Below the pieces are notes generated by a model. The model was not told where the DNA came from, did no database searches, and saw only the letters and a program-made list of their open reading frames with translations. From Spirochaetota bacterium (GTDB lineage Bacteria > Spirochaetota > Spirochaetia > Treponematales > UBA12059): a DNA stretch of 64,000 nucleotides. The position numbers and the translations under genes are program-made. Below, piece after piece: positions 25,009 to 33,368 of the stretch. Position 1 is the first letter of the stretch; every line of letters starts with the position of its first letter. The stretch is from NCBI GenBank assembly GCA_022703505.1, contig JAKLDN010000007.1:62001-126000 (forward strand), given 5' to 3'.

Positions 25009-25120
25009 GACGGTTCTCCTTCGTCGCGCTTCGCGCGGTCTATTGTCTCAGGCGTGTCCGCCTGGGATCAACGGTTCCGGTCCGGAGGCGCCGTCGGACG
25101 CCCCCGGGGTACCTTCATCC

Positions 25121-26641
25121 CTAGGGAGTCGGGTCGTACAATCCCTGGATGCCGTCCCAGACGGGATCCAGGGCGTCGAGCGCCGCCCGGTACAGGCGGT
25201 ACCTCCGGTCGTATTCCAGGGTCTTCGACGGGTCGGGTTCCACCGCCGGGCGGACCTGGATCATTCCCCGGGCGGCCGCGCCGAAATCCGCGTAGTCTCC
25301 GAGCGAAACCGCGGCGTTCATGGCGCAGCCGAGCGTTCCCGTCTCGCGGATGTCGACGGTCTCGATCGGGGACCCGAGAACATCCGCGAACATCCGGACC
25401 CAGCCGGCGGATTTGGTCACTCCACCGGCCAGGCGGATCCTGTCGAACGGCCGGCCCCGGGAGGCCAGGAGCCGGTCCACGTGATACCGATGGCTGAACG
25501 CGATCCCCTCGTACACCGCTTTGGCGAGGTGGGCTCGGGTGTGATAGTACGTCATGCCCAGGAAGCAGGCTTTCGCGTTCGGATGCGGAACACCGGCCAT
25601 CAGGAACGGCAGGAAGAGCGGGTAGGCGTCGGATCGGGGGACGCTTTCCACCCAGGATTCCGCGGCCGCGTAGGCGTCTTTCGACGCGGCCGCGCCCGGG
25701 GTGAGGGTGGACAGGAACCACTCCAGGTTCACGGCGGATGTGGGACTGCTCTCCTCGATCAGGTAGCGGTCGGGAACGCAGAAGACGGAGTTCATCATGA
25801 CGCTGCCGTCCCGGACCGGTTCGCTCCGGACATACTCGTTGATGCTCCAGGTGCCGGCGATCATGCAGAGGGTGTCGTCGTCCGCGGCGTCCACCGCCAC
25901 GGCGCAGGCGTCGATGTCGAACATCCCGCCGAAGACCGGGGTCCCCTCCGCCAGGCCCGTCCGTCTCGCGGCGTCCGGCGTGATCCGGCCGCAGAGGTCG
26001 GTGGACGAACGCAGGGGGGGAAGGCGATCCCGGAAACCGGACAGCCCGAACAGCTCGAGGAGTTCCGGGTCGTAGTCCCGGGTCTCGAGGTTCACGAGGT
26101 TCGCCCCGGAATAGTCCGTGAGCTCGCCGAACGCCTCTCCGGTAAGACAGAACCGGACGTAGTCCTTGCACTCGAAGATCCACCGTATCTCCGGGAGTTT
26201 TTCCGGCTCATGATCCCGCATCCACGCGAGGAGGGATACCGGCTGACAGGCCAGGATGCGTTGGAAGGTTTTCCCGAACACCTTCGGAGCCGTTCCGTCC
26301 CGGTTCCAGCGTTCGGGGTATTCCCAGGCCCGGTTGTCCGAGGAGAGTATCCCGGGGCGTACCGGTCTTCCGTCCCGTCCCCAGAGGTAAAGGCCCTTGC
26401 CGTGACCGCAGCAGGCGATCCCCGCCACGTCCCGCCCGGGGATGCCGGAACGCTCGAGCAGGCAGCGGATGACCTCGAAGTTGGTCTCGCGCATGTCGTC
26501 CATGTCCCGTTCGGCGAATCCCGGGGCCCGGGAGAGGACCTCGGTCCTCCGCGATTCCACGGCCGCTTCCCGGCCGTCCTTCGTGTACAGCGCGGCCTTC
26601 GTGACCGTTCCGCCGTTGTCGATCCCCAGATAGTATCGCAT
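25121..26641 (-). CDS. lyxK: FGGY-family kinase, L-xylulose kinase-like (LyxK)
   Basis: A 506-residue FGGY sugar kinase. The N-terminus has the phosphate-binding DNGGT. Many stretches match E. coli LyxK from memory: GFAERDM, ILSSDNRAWEYPERWNRDG, CQPVSLLAWMRDHEPEKLPE, ESSPTSAVNLEWF and YYHTRAHLAKAVYEGIAFSH. The catalytic Asp should be the one in GGMFDIDACAV. LyxK phosphorylates L-xylulose to L-xylulose 5-phosphate, which fits the RhaA-type isomerase and UlaE-type epimerase here. Rhamnulokinase or erythritol kinase are the alternatives, but no rhamnulose-1-phosphate aldolase is present. Confidence 0.75.
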   Translation of the reverse strand: MRYYLGIDNGGTVTKAALYTKDGREAAVESRRTEVLSRAPGFAERDMDDMRETNFEVIRCLLERSGIPGRDVAGIACCGHGKGLYLWGRDGRPVRPGILSSDNRAWEYPERWNRDGTAPKVFGKTFQRILACQPVSLLAWMRDHEPEKLPEIRWIFECKDYVRFCLTGEAFGELTDYSGANLVNLETRDYDPELLELFGLSGFRDRLPPLRSSTDLCGRITPDAARRTGLAEGTPVFGGMFDIDACAVAVDAADDDTLCMIAGTWSINEYVRSEPVRDGSVMMNSVFCVPDRYLIEESSPTSAVNLEWFLSTLTPGAAASKDAYAAAESWVESVPRSDAYPLFLPFLMAGVPHPNAKACFLGMTYYHTRAHLAKAVYEGIAFSHRYHVDRLLASRGRPFDRIRLAGGVTKSAGWVRMFADVLGSPIETVDIRETGTLGCAMNAAVSLGDYADFGAAARGMIQVRPAVEPDPSKTLEYDRRYRLYRAALDALDPVWDGIQGLYDPTP

Positions 26642-26659
26642 TCCCGTACCTCGCCGCCC

Positions 26660-27043
26660 TCAACCCCGTCCCGAGGCGGGATACGCCAGGGTCGTCATCA
26701 GGGCGTTCTCGCTTTGGGTCGTGTCGACCCGGGTGTACTGGACAACCGCGGGGACGGAGCACGTCACCACGGCCGCGTACGGGACCCCCCGGGGCACCGG
26801 GCTTCCGTCCGGGCTTTTCAAGGCATCCATGCGGATGTGGCGGGTCCGGGCGGCCGGGCAGAGGGCCCGGAGGCCGCGAATGGGCGCGCGGTCCTCGAAG
26901 TAGAGGTCGAGGACCACCTCGCAGTCCGCGTCCGAGGGATTCAATACGCAGACCGCCTCGTGGCTCACGTACCGCCCCGGGGACGTATGCTCCGGCCAGT
27001 ACATGTCCGGGATGATCCAGGTCCTCGATCCGATCGGTTCCAC
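26660..27043 (-). CDS. ASRT-family protein (sensory rhodopsin transducer-like)
   Basis: A 127-residue protein of the family founded by the Anabaena sensory rhodopsin transducer (PF07100). Features: SRTWIIPDMYWP at the start, SHEAVCVLNPSDADCEVVL, FEDRAPI, RTRHIRMDAL, PRGVPYAAVV, VVQYTRVDTTQSENALMTTL. This is a small all-beta tetramer-forming protein. No rhodopsin gene is near; many family members sit in carbohydrate operons, and a sugar-binding or regulatory role has been proposed for them. Located between the isomerase (9-base gap) and the kinase (18-base gap). Confidence 0.85.
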   Translation of the reverse strand: MEPIGSRTWIIPDMYWPEHTSPGRYVSHEAVCVLNPSDADCEVVLDLYFEDRAPIRGLRALCPAARTRHIRMDALKSPDGSPVPRGVPYAAVVTCSVPAVVQYTRVDTTQSENALMTTLAYPASGRG

Positions 27044-27052
27044 AGTAGCCTC

Positions 27053-28321
27053 CTAAGCCCGGCCTCGGGCGGACAAAACCTCGCGCTCATAGCGGCGGAT
27101 CTCGTCCAGCCAGTCGGAGCCGACGGGAACCGAGCTCTCCAGGCAGTAGTGATCCCAGACGGGGCCGAAGGGCAGGGACTTGGCTTCCTCGATCAGGGCC
27201 AGCCGGGTCGTGTAATCCCCTGAGTCCTCGGCCTTCCGCATCGCGGCGACGGGGGTCAGGGCGGCGGCGAGCAGGGCCTTGCGGGCATTCCGGGTCCCGA
27301 TCACCCAGCAGGCCAAGCGGTTGATGGAGGCGTCGAAATAGTCCAATCCGATGCGCACCTGCCTCTCGTACCCGTTCAGCACGATCTCGTTCATGATGTT
27401 CTGCAGTTCGTCGTCCCAGGAGACCACGTGGTCGCTGTCCCAGCGGACGCCCCGGCTGACGTGCAGGAGCAGCTCTCCCACGAAGGGCAGGAGGGCGCTG
27501 AGCTTCGCGCTGATCGTCTCGGTGGGGTGGAAGTGCCCCGCGTCCAGGGTGTACAGGATCTTCCGGGTGACGGCGTAGCCCAGGGAGAACTCATGGCTGG
27601 CCACGGTGTAGCTCTCGAGGCCCAGGCCGAAGAGCTTGCTCTCCAGGGCATCCCGGAGGTGGGCCGGATCGAACTTCCGCTCGAAGATTCGGTCCAGGGA
27701 TTCCGCCATGCGCGTCCGGGGCGCGGCCGTGTCCGCGGGGGTGTCTTTGTAGCCGTCGGGCATCCAGAAGTTCACGATGCAGGGACTCTTCAGAGCCTTC
27801 CCGAACTCCGCGCCGATCTCTCGGCAGCGCTTCCCGTGTTCGATCCAGAAAGCCCGCGTTCCCGCGTCCCGGCTGGCCAGGGAGAAATCGCCGTCCATCC
27901 GGGGGTGGGAGAAGAAGGTCGGATTGAAGTCCAGCCCGATTCCCCGGGCGCCCGCCCAGTCGAGCCAGGAACGGAAATGTTCCACGGCATAGGCGTCCCG
28001 GTCGACCTTCCGTACCGCGGTCTCCGCGTGGCAGGAGTGGAGATTGACCCGCTTGGTCCCCGGGATCAGGGACATGGCCTTGTCCAGGTCGGCCCGGAGC
28101 TCGTCCGCGGTGCGGGCCCGGCCCGGGTAGTTCCCGGTGGCCGCGATCCCTCCGGTGAGCTCGCCGACCCCGTCGAAGCCGATGAGGTCGTCCCCCTGCC
28201 AGCTGTGCATCGAGATCGGGATCGAGTCCGCCTTCCGGACGGCGGCGTCCACGTCCACCCCGAGCTCGCCGTACGCTTCCTTCGCGAGCTCGTACCCTTC
28301 CCGTATCCTGGATTCCTTCAT
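27053..28321 (-). CDS. rhaA: L-rhamnose isomerase family protein (RhaA)
   Basis: A 422-residue cytoplasmic isomerase, about the length of E. coli RhaA. Recognised blocks: ISMHSWQGDDL, RVNLHSCHAET, LDFNPTFFSHP, MPDGYKDTPAD, SLGYAVTRKILYTLDAGHFH and SRGVRWDSDHVV, which contribute the metal sites and active-site residues. RhaA converts L-rhamnose to L-rhamnulose but also acts on L-lyxose, giving L-xylulose. With a LyxK-like kinase and UlaE-like epimerase, and no RhaB/RhaD, L-lyxose is the more likely substrate; this is inference. Confidence 0.88.
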   Translation of the reverse strand: MKESRIREGYELAKEAYGELGVDVDAAVRKADSIPISMHSWQGDDLIGFDGVGELTGGIAATGNYPGRARTADELRADLDKAMSLIPGTKRVNLHSCHAETAVRKVDRDAYAVEHFRSWLDWAGARGIGLDFNPTFFSHPRMDGDFSLASRDAGTRAFWIEHGKRCREIGAEFGKALKSPCIVNFWMPDGYKDTPADTAAPRTRMAESLDRIFERKFDPAHLRDALESKLFGLGLESYTVASHEFSLGYAVTRKILYTLDAGHFHPTETISAKLSALLPFVGELLLHVSRGVRWDSDHVVSWDDELQNIMNEIVLNGYERQVRIGLDYFDASINRLACWVIGTRNARKALLAAALTPVAAMRKAEDSGDYTTRLALIEEAKSLPFGPVWDHYCLESSVPVGSDWLDEIRRYEREVLSARGRA

Positions 28322-28358
28322 TTCGCTCTCCCGGCCCTTCCGATCCGCGCTGGGATCC

Positions 28359-29345
28359 TCATCCGAAGTACACGTACCGCTTCATCCGTCCCAATTCCGC
28401 CAGCAGGGCGCCCGGAACGGGTTTGTCCCAGCAGGACAGGCCCTCCTCGAGCTGCTCAGGCGTGTCGAAGGACGCGATGGGCACCGTGGGAAACCGCGTC
28501 TCGGCCATGAGGTACATCAGGGAGAGGTCCATGAAGGTGTACTCCCCCGCGTCCACCGCCGCGCGGGCCCGCTCGTAGATCCGGTCGTTGCTCTCGCTGC
28601 CGTACACCGAGGTCACACTCTCGGGCAGCTTTTCGCCCTGGTGCCTCCGGGTGAAGTAGGCCTTCGCTATGGACATGTACGCCATGACGTTGAGGCCGGT
28701 CTCGGCGTGGTACTCCGCCGTCTCCCGGTCCATGAGGACGAAGGTTTTATCCGGTAGATTGTGGAAATTGATATCCGCAAGGCTTAGCATTAGCTGGTTC
28801 ACGACGAAGCCCGGGGAGCCCTTCCCCGCCGCGTAGGCCGCGGCTTCCCGGATGCGGCCGAGCTTCCAGTTGGAGCAGCCGTACCAGCGGATCTTCCCCC
28901 GTTCCCGGGCCCGGTCCAGGCAGTCCACGATGTCCGATACCGGCACCGCCGGATCGTCCCGGTGGAGGAAGTACAGGTCCACGTGATCCGTGCCGAGCAG
29001 ACGGAGGCTTTCTTCCAGGTCCGCCTCGATGTCCCGGGGCCGGACGCGGGGAACGCTCATCCTACCCCATTCCGGGTGGGCACCCTTTGTGGCGAGAACC
29101 AGGGAATCGCGTTTCCCGGTCTCCCGGATCCATTCCCCGATCGCCGCCTCGCTGCGGCTCGTCGCTCCCGGCTCCCACATGCCGTAGACGTGGGCGGTAT
29201 CCACGAAATTGCCGCCCCTCTCCACGAACCGGCTGAGCTGCCGCTTGGAGTCGGCCTTTGAAAGGAGGGCGGTGTCGTAGTTCACCGTCCCCAGGCAGAT
29301 CGGACTGACCTCCAGGTCCGTGCGGTTCAGTTTCCGGTAATGCAT
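28359..29345 (-). CDS. Aldo/keto reductase
   Basis: A 328-residue NADPH-dependent aldo/keto reductase with the usual (alpha/beta)8 layout. The start is the ATG at 29345, which gives the normal N-terminus MHYRKLNRTDLEVSPICLGT. The catalytic tetrad is present: Asp and Tyr in DTAHVYG, Lys in LATKGAHP, His in LYFLHRDD. It may reduce a sugar aldehyde or oxidise a sugar, feeding the ketose pool of this operon. Second gene of the minus-strand operon, 37 bases before the RhaA gene. Confidence 0.85.
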   Translation of the reverse strand: MHYRKLNRTDLEVSPICLGTVNYDTALLSKADSKRQLSRFVERGGNFVDTAHVYGMWEPGATSRSEAAIGEWIRETGKRDSLVLATKGAHPEWGRMSVPRVRPRDIEADLEESLRLLGTDHVDLYFLHRDDPAVPVSDIVDCLDRARERGKIRWYGCSNWKLGRIREAAAYAAGKGSPGFVVNQLMLSLADINFHNLPDKTFVLMDRETAEYHAETGLNVMAYMSIAKAYFTRRHQGEKLPESVTSVYGSESNDRIYERARAAVDAGEYTFMDLSLMYLMAETRFPTVPIASFDTPEQLEEGLSCWDKPVPGALLAELGRMKRYVYFG

Positions 29346-29389
29346 TTCCCGCGCTCCTTTCTCGTCAGGAGGCCGTCCGGGCAGTCCGC

Positions 29390-30769
29390 CTAGCGGACTG
29401 CCTCGACCTCCCGCTTCTGGACATGTTTCCGGTAGAGCGGCAGATAGACCTCCTGGTCCCGCATCACGCAGCCCGTGACCGTGTGTCCCTTCTGGATGAG
29501 GTCGTAGCACTTGTCGCAGGTCATGCAGCACTTTTCACGCTCCATGACGTTCCGGATCAGGATGTCTCTTGCGAAGTCCGGATAGGCGAAGGCCTGGCGC
29601 CCGAACCCCGCGATGTCGAACCATCCGTCCCGCACCCCGCCGGCCCCTACGTTCCCTCCGAACTGCTCCAGCCAGGTCAGGCCCGTGCAGACGAAGATCC
29701 CCTCCGGGACCGCCTCCTTGATCTGCCGGGTCGCCTTCAGGAGCTCGTACGTCCCTTTGTAAGGTTGAATTTCAGCATCCTCCTCGAGTTCCGCCAGGTA
29801 CCCTCGTCCGTAGGGCTGGTACCGGGGCATCATCGTGGAGAGGTTAATGAGCTTGACGTCCCGTTCGACGAGCATCTGACAGAGCCGGATGGGCTCGCTG
29901 ACGTCGGGGGCCATGACCCCCTCCTCCTTGACCATGCCCCAGCCGTGGGGATAGGGAATGCAATCGTAGGCGTTGAGCCTGACACAGATGTCGATTGCAT
30001 CTCCTACCCGGGCGCGGACGCCATCGATGATGTCGAAAAGCGCCCGGGTGCGGTTCTCGAAGCTTCCGCCGAACTTCCCCGGGCGGTTGAAGGCCGCGAG
30101 GAGTTCCCGGAGGATGTATTCATGGCAAACCTTGATGTCCACGGAATCGAACCCCGCCTCCACGGACAGCACGGCCGCCTCGATGAACTCCCGGATGATC
30201 TGTTCGATCTTCTCGTCCGAAGCGATAGTGATCTTCCCGGATTGGCCGTCTATGGAGTTGTGATGGTCGATATAGGGATTGGCGACTACCGCGAGGGGCG
30301 TCGATTTCCAGTTCGCGTCCACGCTGCGGCGTCCCGAGTGGGTCAACTGCAGGACGTTGTAGGGCTTCCTTCCGAAGGCCTCGTAGGCCGTTCGGTCGGT
30401 TTCCTCCACCAGGCGCCGTATCTCCTTGATCGTGCTCTTCTTGATGATCATCTGCAACGGGTTGCACCGCCCGTCGTCCGCGACGGTTATGGATTCGTAC
30501 CAGATGAGCCCCGCCCCGCCCCGGGCGTACCGGTCGTACCGGCGGAAGATGAGATCCGACGGCGCGCCTTCCTTGGTGCCGTCGAATCCCTCGAGAGGCT
30601 GCAGGCAGATGCGGTTCGGGATGGTCTTGGCGCCCAGCCGGACGGGCTCTCCGAGGATGGACATGTCGCTGGAGACGGGGAAGGGCAGCCCCGCGGCGTG
30701 CATTTCCCGGGCGAACTGTTCCGCGTCCTTCATTTTGGAGAACGCGAACGGCTTCGAGACCTTGTGCAT
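29390..30769 (-). CDS. Old-yellow-enzyme family oxidoreductase with Fe-S cysteines
   Basis: A 459-residue FMN TIM-barrel oxidoreductase. AGGAGG six bases before ATG 30769 sets the start. The OYE motif QLTHSGRRS and the later GGSFENRTR (family GGSxENRxRF) are clear. The C-terminus has CCMTCDKC followed after 12 residues by Cys, resembling the 4Fe-4S cysteines of 2,4-dienoyl-CoA and trimethylamine reductases, but the C-terminal FAD/NAD domain of those enzymes is missing, so a separate electron donor is needed. First gene of the sugar operon, directly behind a good promoter. Substrate unknown. Confidence 0.8.
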   Translation of the reverse strand: MHKVSKPFAFSKMKDAEQFAREMHAAGLPFPVSSDMSILGEPVRLGAKTIPNRICLQPLEGFDGTKEGAPSDLIFRRYDRYARGGAGLIWYESITVADDGRCNPLQMIIKKSTIKEIRRLVEETDRTAYEAFGRKPYNVLQLTHSGRRSVDANWKSTPLAVVANPYIDHHNSIDGQSGKITIASDEKIEQIIREFIEAAVLSVEAGFDSVDIKVCHEYILRELLAAFNRPGKFGGSFENRTRALFDIIDGVRARVGDAIDICVRLNAYDCIPYPHGWGMVKEEGVMAPDVSEPIRLCQMLVERDVKLINLSTMMPRYQPYGRGYLAELEEDAEIQPYKGTYELLKATRQIKEAVPEGIFVCTGLTWLEQFGGNVGAGGVRDGWFDIAGFGRQAFAYPDFARDILIRNVMEREKCCMTCDKCYDLIQKGHTVTGCVMRDQEVYLPLYRKHVQKREVEAVR

Positions 30770-30792
30770 GAATTCCTCCTGGATCCCAGGCC

Positions 30793-30820
30793 ATGATACC
30801 ACGGGATACCCGGCTGTCAA
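30793..30820 (-). promoter_or_regulatory. Sigma-70-type promoter of the 12-gene sugar operon
   Basis: On the minus strand, TTGACA (30820-30815), 16-base spacer, TATCAT (30798-30793), preceded by a long A/T stretch (30820-30850) that could act as an UP element. It lies 24 bases before the OYE start codon. Confidence 0.7.
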
Positions 30821-30905
30821 TTTATTTTTTATAAAAAATTAAATTTGTATTTCTATCTTATATTGACAGTTGTGTTAGATGGGATCGATGTTTCTTGGAT
30901 TTCGA

Positions 30906-30935
30906 TTGACAACCCGGCCCGGGAGGGCGTATAGA
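30906..30935 (+). promoter_or_regulatory. Possible promoter of the GntR gene
   Basis: TTGACA (30906-30911), 18-base spacer, TATAGA (30930-30935), 59 bases before the GntR start. A second TTGACA at 30863 lacks a good -10. Confidence 0.45.
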
Positions 30936-30993
30936 TATCCTGGCGTTCTGAGTCCGCCGGACGGGTGGACGAAGTCGGAAACGGCGGGAAGGC

Positions 30994-31641
30994 ATGAAAA
31001 ACGAGACACTGAGCGAACGCATCTTCACCAAGCTCAAGGACGATATCCTGTCCGGGGTTTATGTACCCGGCGAGCGCCTGCTCTACGAAAAGATTGCCGA
31101 GCGCCTGGGCGTCAGCATGACGCCCCTCAAGGACGCTTTCCATAAACTCGAGCAGGAAGGCCTCGTAAACAACGTTCCCCGGCGGGGGTGTTTCGTCACG
31201 AGGTTGGACGACGAGGATATCGTGGAATACTGCCAGATCCGGTGGGCGCTGGAGTCCTTGGCCGTCGATCTGGTATGTGCGAAAAGCTCGGTTCCGGAAG
31301 GTGACCTGGACGGCCTGGAGAAGATCAACGATCAGATCGCCAAGGCGATCCGACGCAAGCGGCCCAGGGAATGCATCGTGCACGACGCCCAGTTCCACCT
31401 ATCCTTGGTGAACATGAGCGGCAACCGTCGCCTCATCCAGATGCTCCACCAATTCCCGCTGTCCAACCTCCTAGTCTTCATGGGACGGGGCGAGAAGAGC
31501 ATCGAGAACGGAGAGGCCATCCTGGACGACCATGCCCGCATCATAGAGGCGCTGAAGGTCCGGGATCGGCAACGGATCAAGGAGATCCTGGAGAAGAACA
31601 TCTTCGTCCCGTACAACCAGATCATCGGGGAGAGACGGTAG
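30994..31641 (+). CDS. GntR-family regulator, FCD type
   Basis: A 215-residue regulator. The N-terminal winged helix is clear: SERIFTKLKDDILSGVYVPG, ERLGVSMTPLKDAFHKLEQE, GLVNNVPRRGCFV. Residues about 80-210 are the helical FCD ligand-binding domain, with His/Asp metal-site positions in HDAQFHLSLV and in DDHARIIEAL. It is transcribed away from the sugar operon and its promoter lies within 130 bases of the operon promoter, so it most likely represses that operon until a sugar or sugar acid binds. Confidence 0.9.
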   Translation: MKNETLSERIFTKLKDDILSGVYVPGERLLYEKIAERLGVSMTPLKDAFHKLEQEGLVNNVPRRGCFVTRLDDEDIVEYCQIRWALESLAVDLVCAKSSVPEGDLDGLEKINDQIAKAIRRKRPRECIVHDAQFHLSLVNMSGNRRLIQMLHQFPLSNLLVFMGRGEKSIENGEAILDDHARIIEALKVRDRQRIKEILEKNIFVPYNQIIGERR

Positions 31642-31722
31642 ACTGAGCGGATTGAAAACCAAATTTGCCTAAACACTCCTCCGCTGTTCAAGGAATACGG
31701 CAAACCGAGAACCCTAGAAGTC

Positions 31723-31744
31723 GGCCGCCTCTTTTACGGCGGCC
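31723..31744. terminator. Hairpin between convergent genes
   Basis: GGCCGCC (31723-31729), 8-base loop TCTTTTAC, GGCGGCC (31738-31744), between the GntR stop and the ankyrin gene stop. Same GAAGTC-GGCCGCC stem as at 7311-7333. Could serve both strands, though T tracts are poor. Confidence 0.5.
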
Positions 31745-31761
31745 CCGCCTGACTAACGGCC

Positions 31762-33204
31762 CTAACGAGCTCCCGCTTCCAGAAGGAGCCGAATTATCTC
31801 CTTGTTGCCGGAATTCCTCGCCAGATGAAGCGCGCTTACTCCGTCGTTGGTTCGGAAGTTCGGATCCGCACCGGCCTCGAGGAGTACCCGCAGCATTTCG
31901 GGGTTTGTACCGTTTCGCGCCACGAGCATCAAGGTCGTCCATCCCGCTTTCGAGCGGGCGTTTGGGTCCGCACCTGCGGCGAGCAGGGCTCGGACGATGT
32001 CAACCTGGCTGGTGAAGCCTCCTGCCAGGGAGAGTGCGGTGATGCCATTTTCGCCGCGGATGTTCGGATCAGCGCCTGCTTCGAGCAGCAAACGCACAAT
32101 TTCAATACTGCCGCCGGAGCGGCAGGCGTACATCAGCGGCGTCGTGTTCGTGTCATCCGGGAGATTCGGATCCGCACCCTCCGCCAGGATCCGTCGCACG
32201 GCGGCGGCGTCGCCGGATCGGAGGAAGTCGACGAGCGAACCGGGACTACGCTTCGGCATCGCCTCCACCAGGGGTTTCAATTGATCACGGAGTGAACGGA
32301 ACTCAGTGACCATGGGATCTTTGTAGCCCCAGAGATCCGAAAGCTTCACCATCAGGTTGAGCGTGTCATAGGCGCCGACAATGTCCCCGAGTTTGAGATA
32401 CGCTTGAGCCGCGAAACCGGAAATTCGAAGCATCCGATCCGCTTCCTGTTTCCCGCCCCCTGAAAAGGCTTTAGTAAAAGCGTCATACGCGGCCGGGACA
32501 TGATCGTAACCCCCAAGCAAGGTCGCGTTGGTGATGAATATTTCGTAGGTATACAAGACATCGCGCGTCGCACCGATCTTGTTGAACTCGGCGGCGGAAG
32601 CCCCGGCGTCAGCCCAGGCTCCATCAAAATCACGGGTGATCGTACGCTCGAGGGCGCGATCCCGGTACGCGAAGGCGAGCAATCCGGCGCGGGTTCGATC
32701 GTCAAGGGCGTCGTGGACGACAAGCCGCGCGGGGAGCCTCTCACGCCAACTCCTATCCTCCAGCATCGCGATCCTGAAGTCGAACACTCGGGCAGCAGCC
32801 TCGTTCCGTTTCAAATGGGACAGCGAGAATGCCCGTAACTGAAGCATTCCATTGAGTTGGCCGTTTGTCAGCGCGAGGTTGTTGGTGGCCGAATACCAGA
32901 TCACATAGGCATACAGCTCCTCCGCCTTGGCCGGATCGCCCTGTCGACGATGCCAGAGCGCCTTGGCCGCGATCTCATCCAGGAATGGATCGGCAACCGG
33001 GCCGAAGTCGGAAAGGGGGTGGTAATCACTTACGTCCGTGCGCCCGCTCTCGATCAACCCTTTTTCCCGACCCGTCGGCGGCGGGAAAACGAGCGGATCC
33101 GACCTCACACCGGGATAGTCGGCCTCGATCGATTGCGCGATTATCATATAGGAAGCCAAGATTACAAGCAGAACGACAGAGACGATCCGCCTAGGTGCTT
33201 TCAT
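31762..33204 (-). CDS. Exported ankyrin-repeat protein
   Basis: A 480-residue protein. AGGAGG before ATG 33204 and a signal peptide (RRIVSVVLLVILASYMIIAQ) decide the start. Residues about 90-310 are helical, TPR-like (EELYAYVIWYSATNNL, then repeated A-rich helices). Residues about 325-480 hold four to five ankyrin repeats with the consensus LLEAGADPNxRxxxGxTxLxxA (for example IVRLLLEAGADPNIRGENGI). Ankyrin repeats bind proteins; a periplasmic scaffold is the simplest reading. No operon partner. A palindrome lies close upstream. Confidence 0.85.
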   Translation of the reverse strand: MKAPRRIVSVVLLVILASYMIIAQSIEADYPGVRSDPLVFPPPTGREKGLIESGRTDVSDYHPLSDFGPVADPFLDEIAAKALWHRRQGDPAKAEELYAYVIWYSATNNLALTNGQLNGMLQLRAFSLSHLKRNEAAARVFDFRIAMLEDRSWRERLPARLVVHDALDDRTRAGLLAFAYRDRALERTITRDFDGAWADAGASAAEFNKIGATRDVLYTYEIFITNATLLGGYDHVPAAYDAFTKAFSGGGKQEADRMLRISGFAAQAYLKLGDIVGAYDTLNLMVKLSDLWGYKDPMVTEFRSLRDQLKPLVEAMPKRSPGSLVDFLRSGDAAAVRRILAEGADPNLPDDTNTTPLMYACRSGGSIEIVRLLLEAGADPNIRGENGITALSLAGGFTSQVDIVRALLAAGADPNARSKAGWTTLMLVARNGTNPEMLRVLLEAGADPNFRTNDGVSALHLARNSGNKEIIRLLLEAGAR

Positions 33205-33226
33205 CGTACCTCCTCCTGACTTCGTT

Positions 33227-33240
33227 CCGGTATATACCGG
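33227..33240. promoter_or_regulatory. 14-bp palindrome at the ankyrin gene promoter
   Basis: CCGGTATATACCGG, a perfect palindrome 23 bases before the ankyrin start codon. The central TATATA could be a -10 with a repressor site over it. No clear -35. Confidence 0.35.
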
Positions 33241-33368
33241 GTCCAGATCGACAGACCAGGGGACAGGAGTGAACCGGAATAGTAGCCGGTGCTCAAGTCT
33301 GAGTTGCTCTCTAAATTCGAAACTCCGCCTCACCCCTTCGGGGGCCCGAACCGGCCCTGGCCGCCGCC

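Noticed and set aside
24896-27223. 775-codon plus-strand frame
   Set aside because: Antisense shadow of the LyxK-like and neighbouring genes, caused by high GC; no family content.
20366-30769. L-rhamnose operon
   Set aside because: Only the isomerase is rhamnose-type; the kinase resembles LyxK and the epimerase acts on 5-phosphates, and no rhamnulose-1-phosphate aldolase is present. Kept as an alternative, not as the call.
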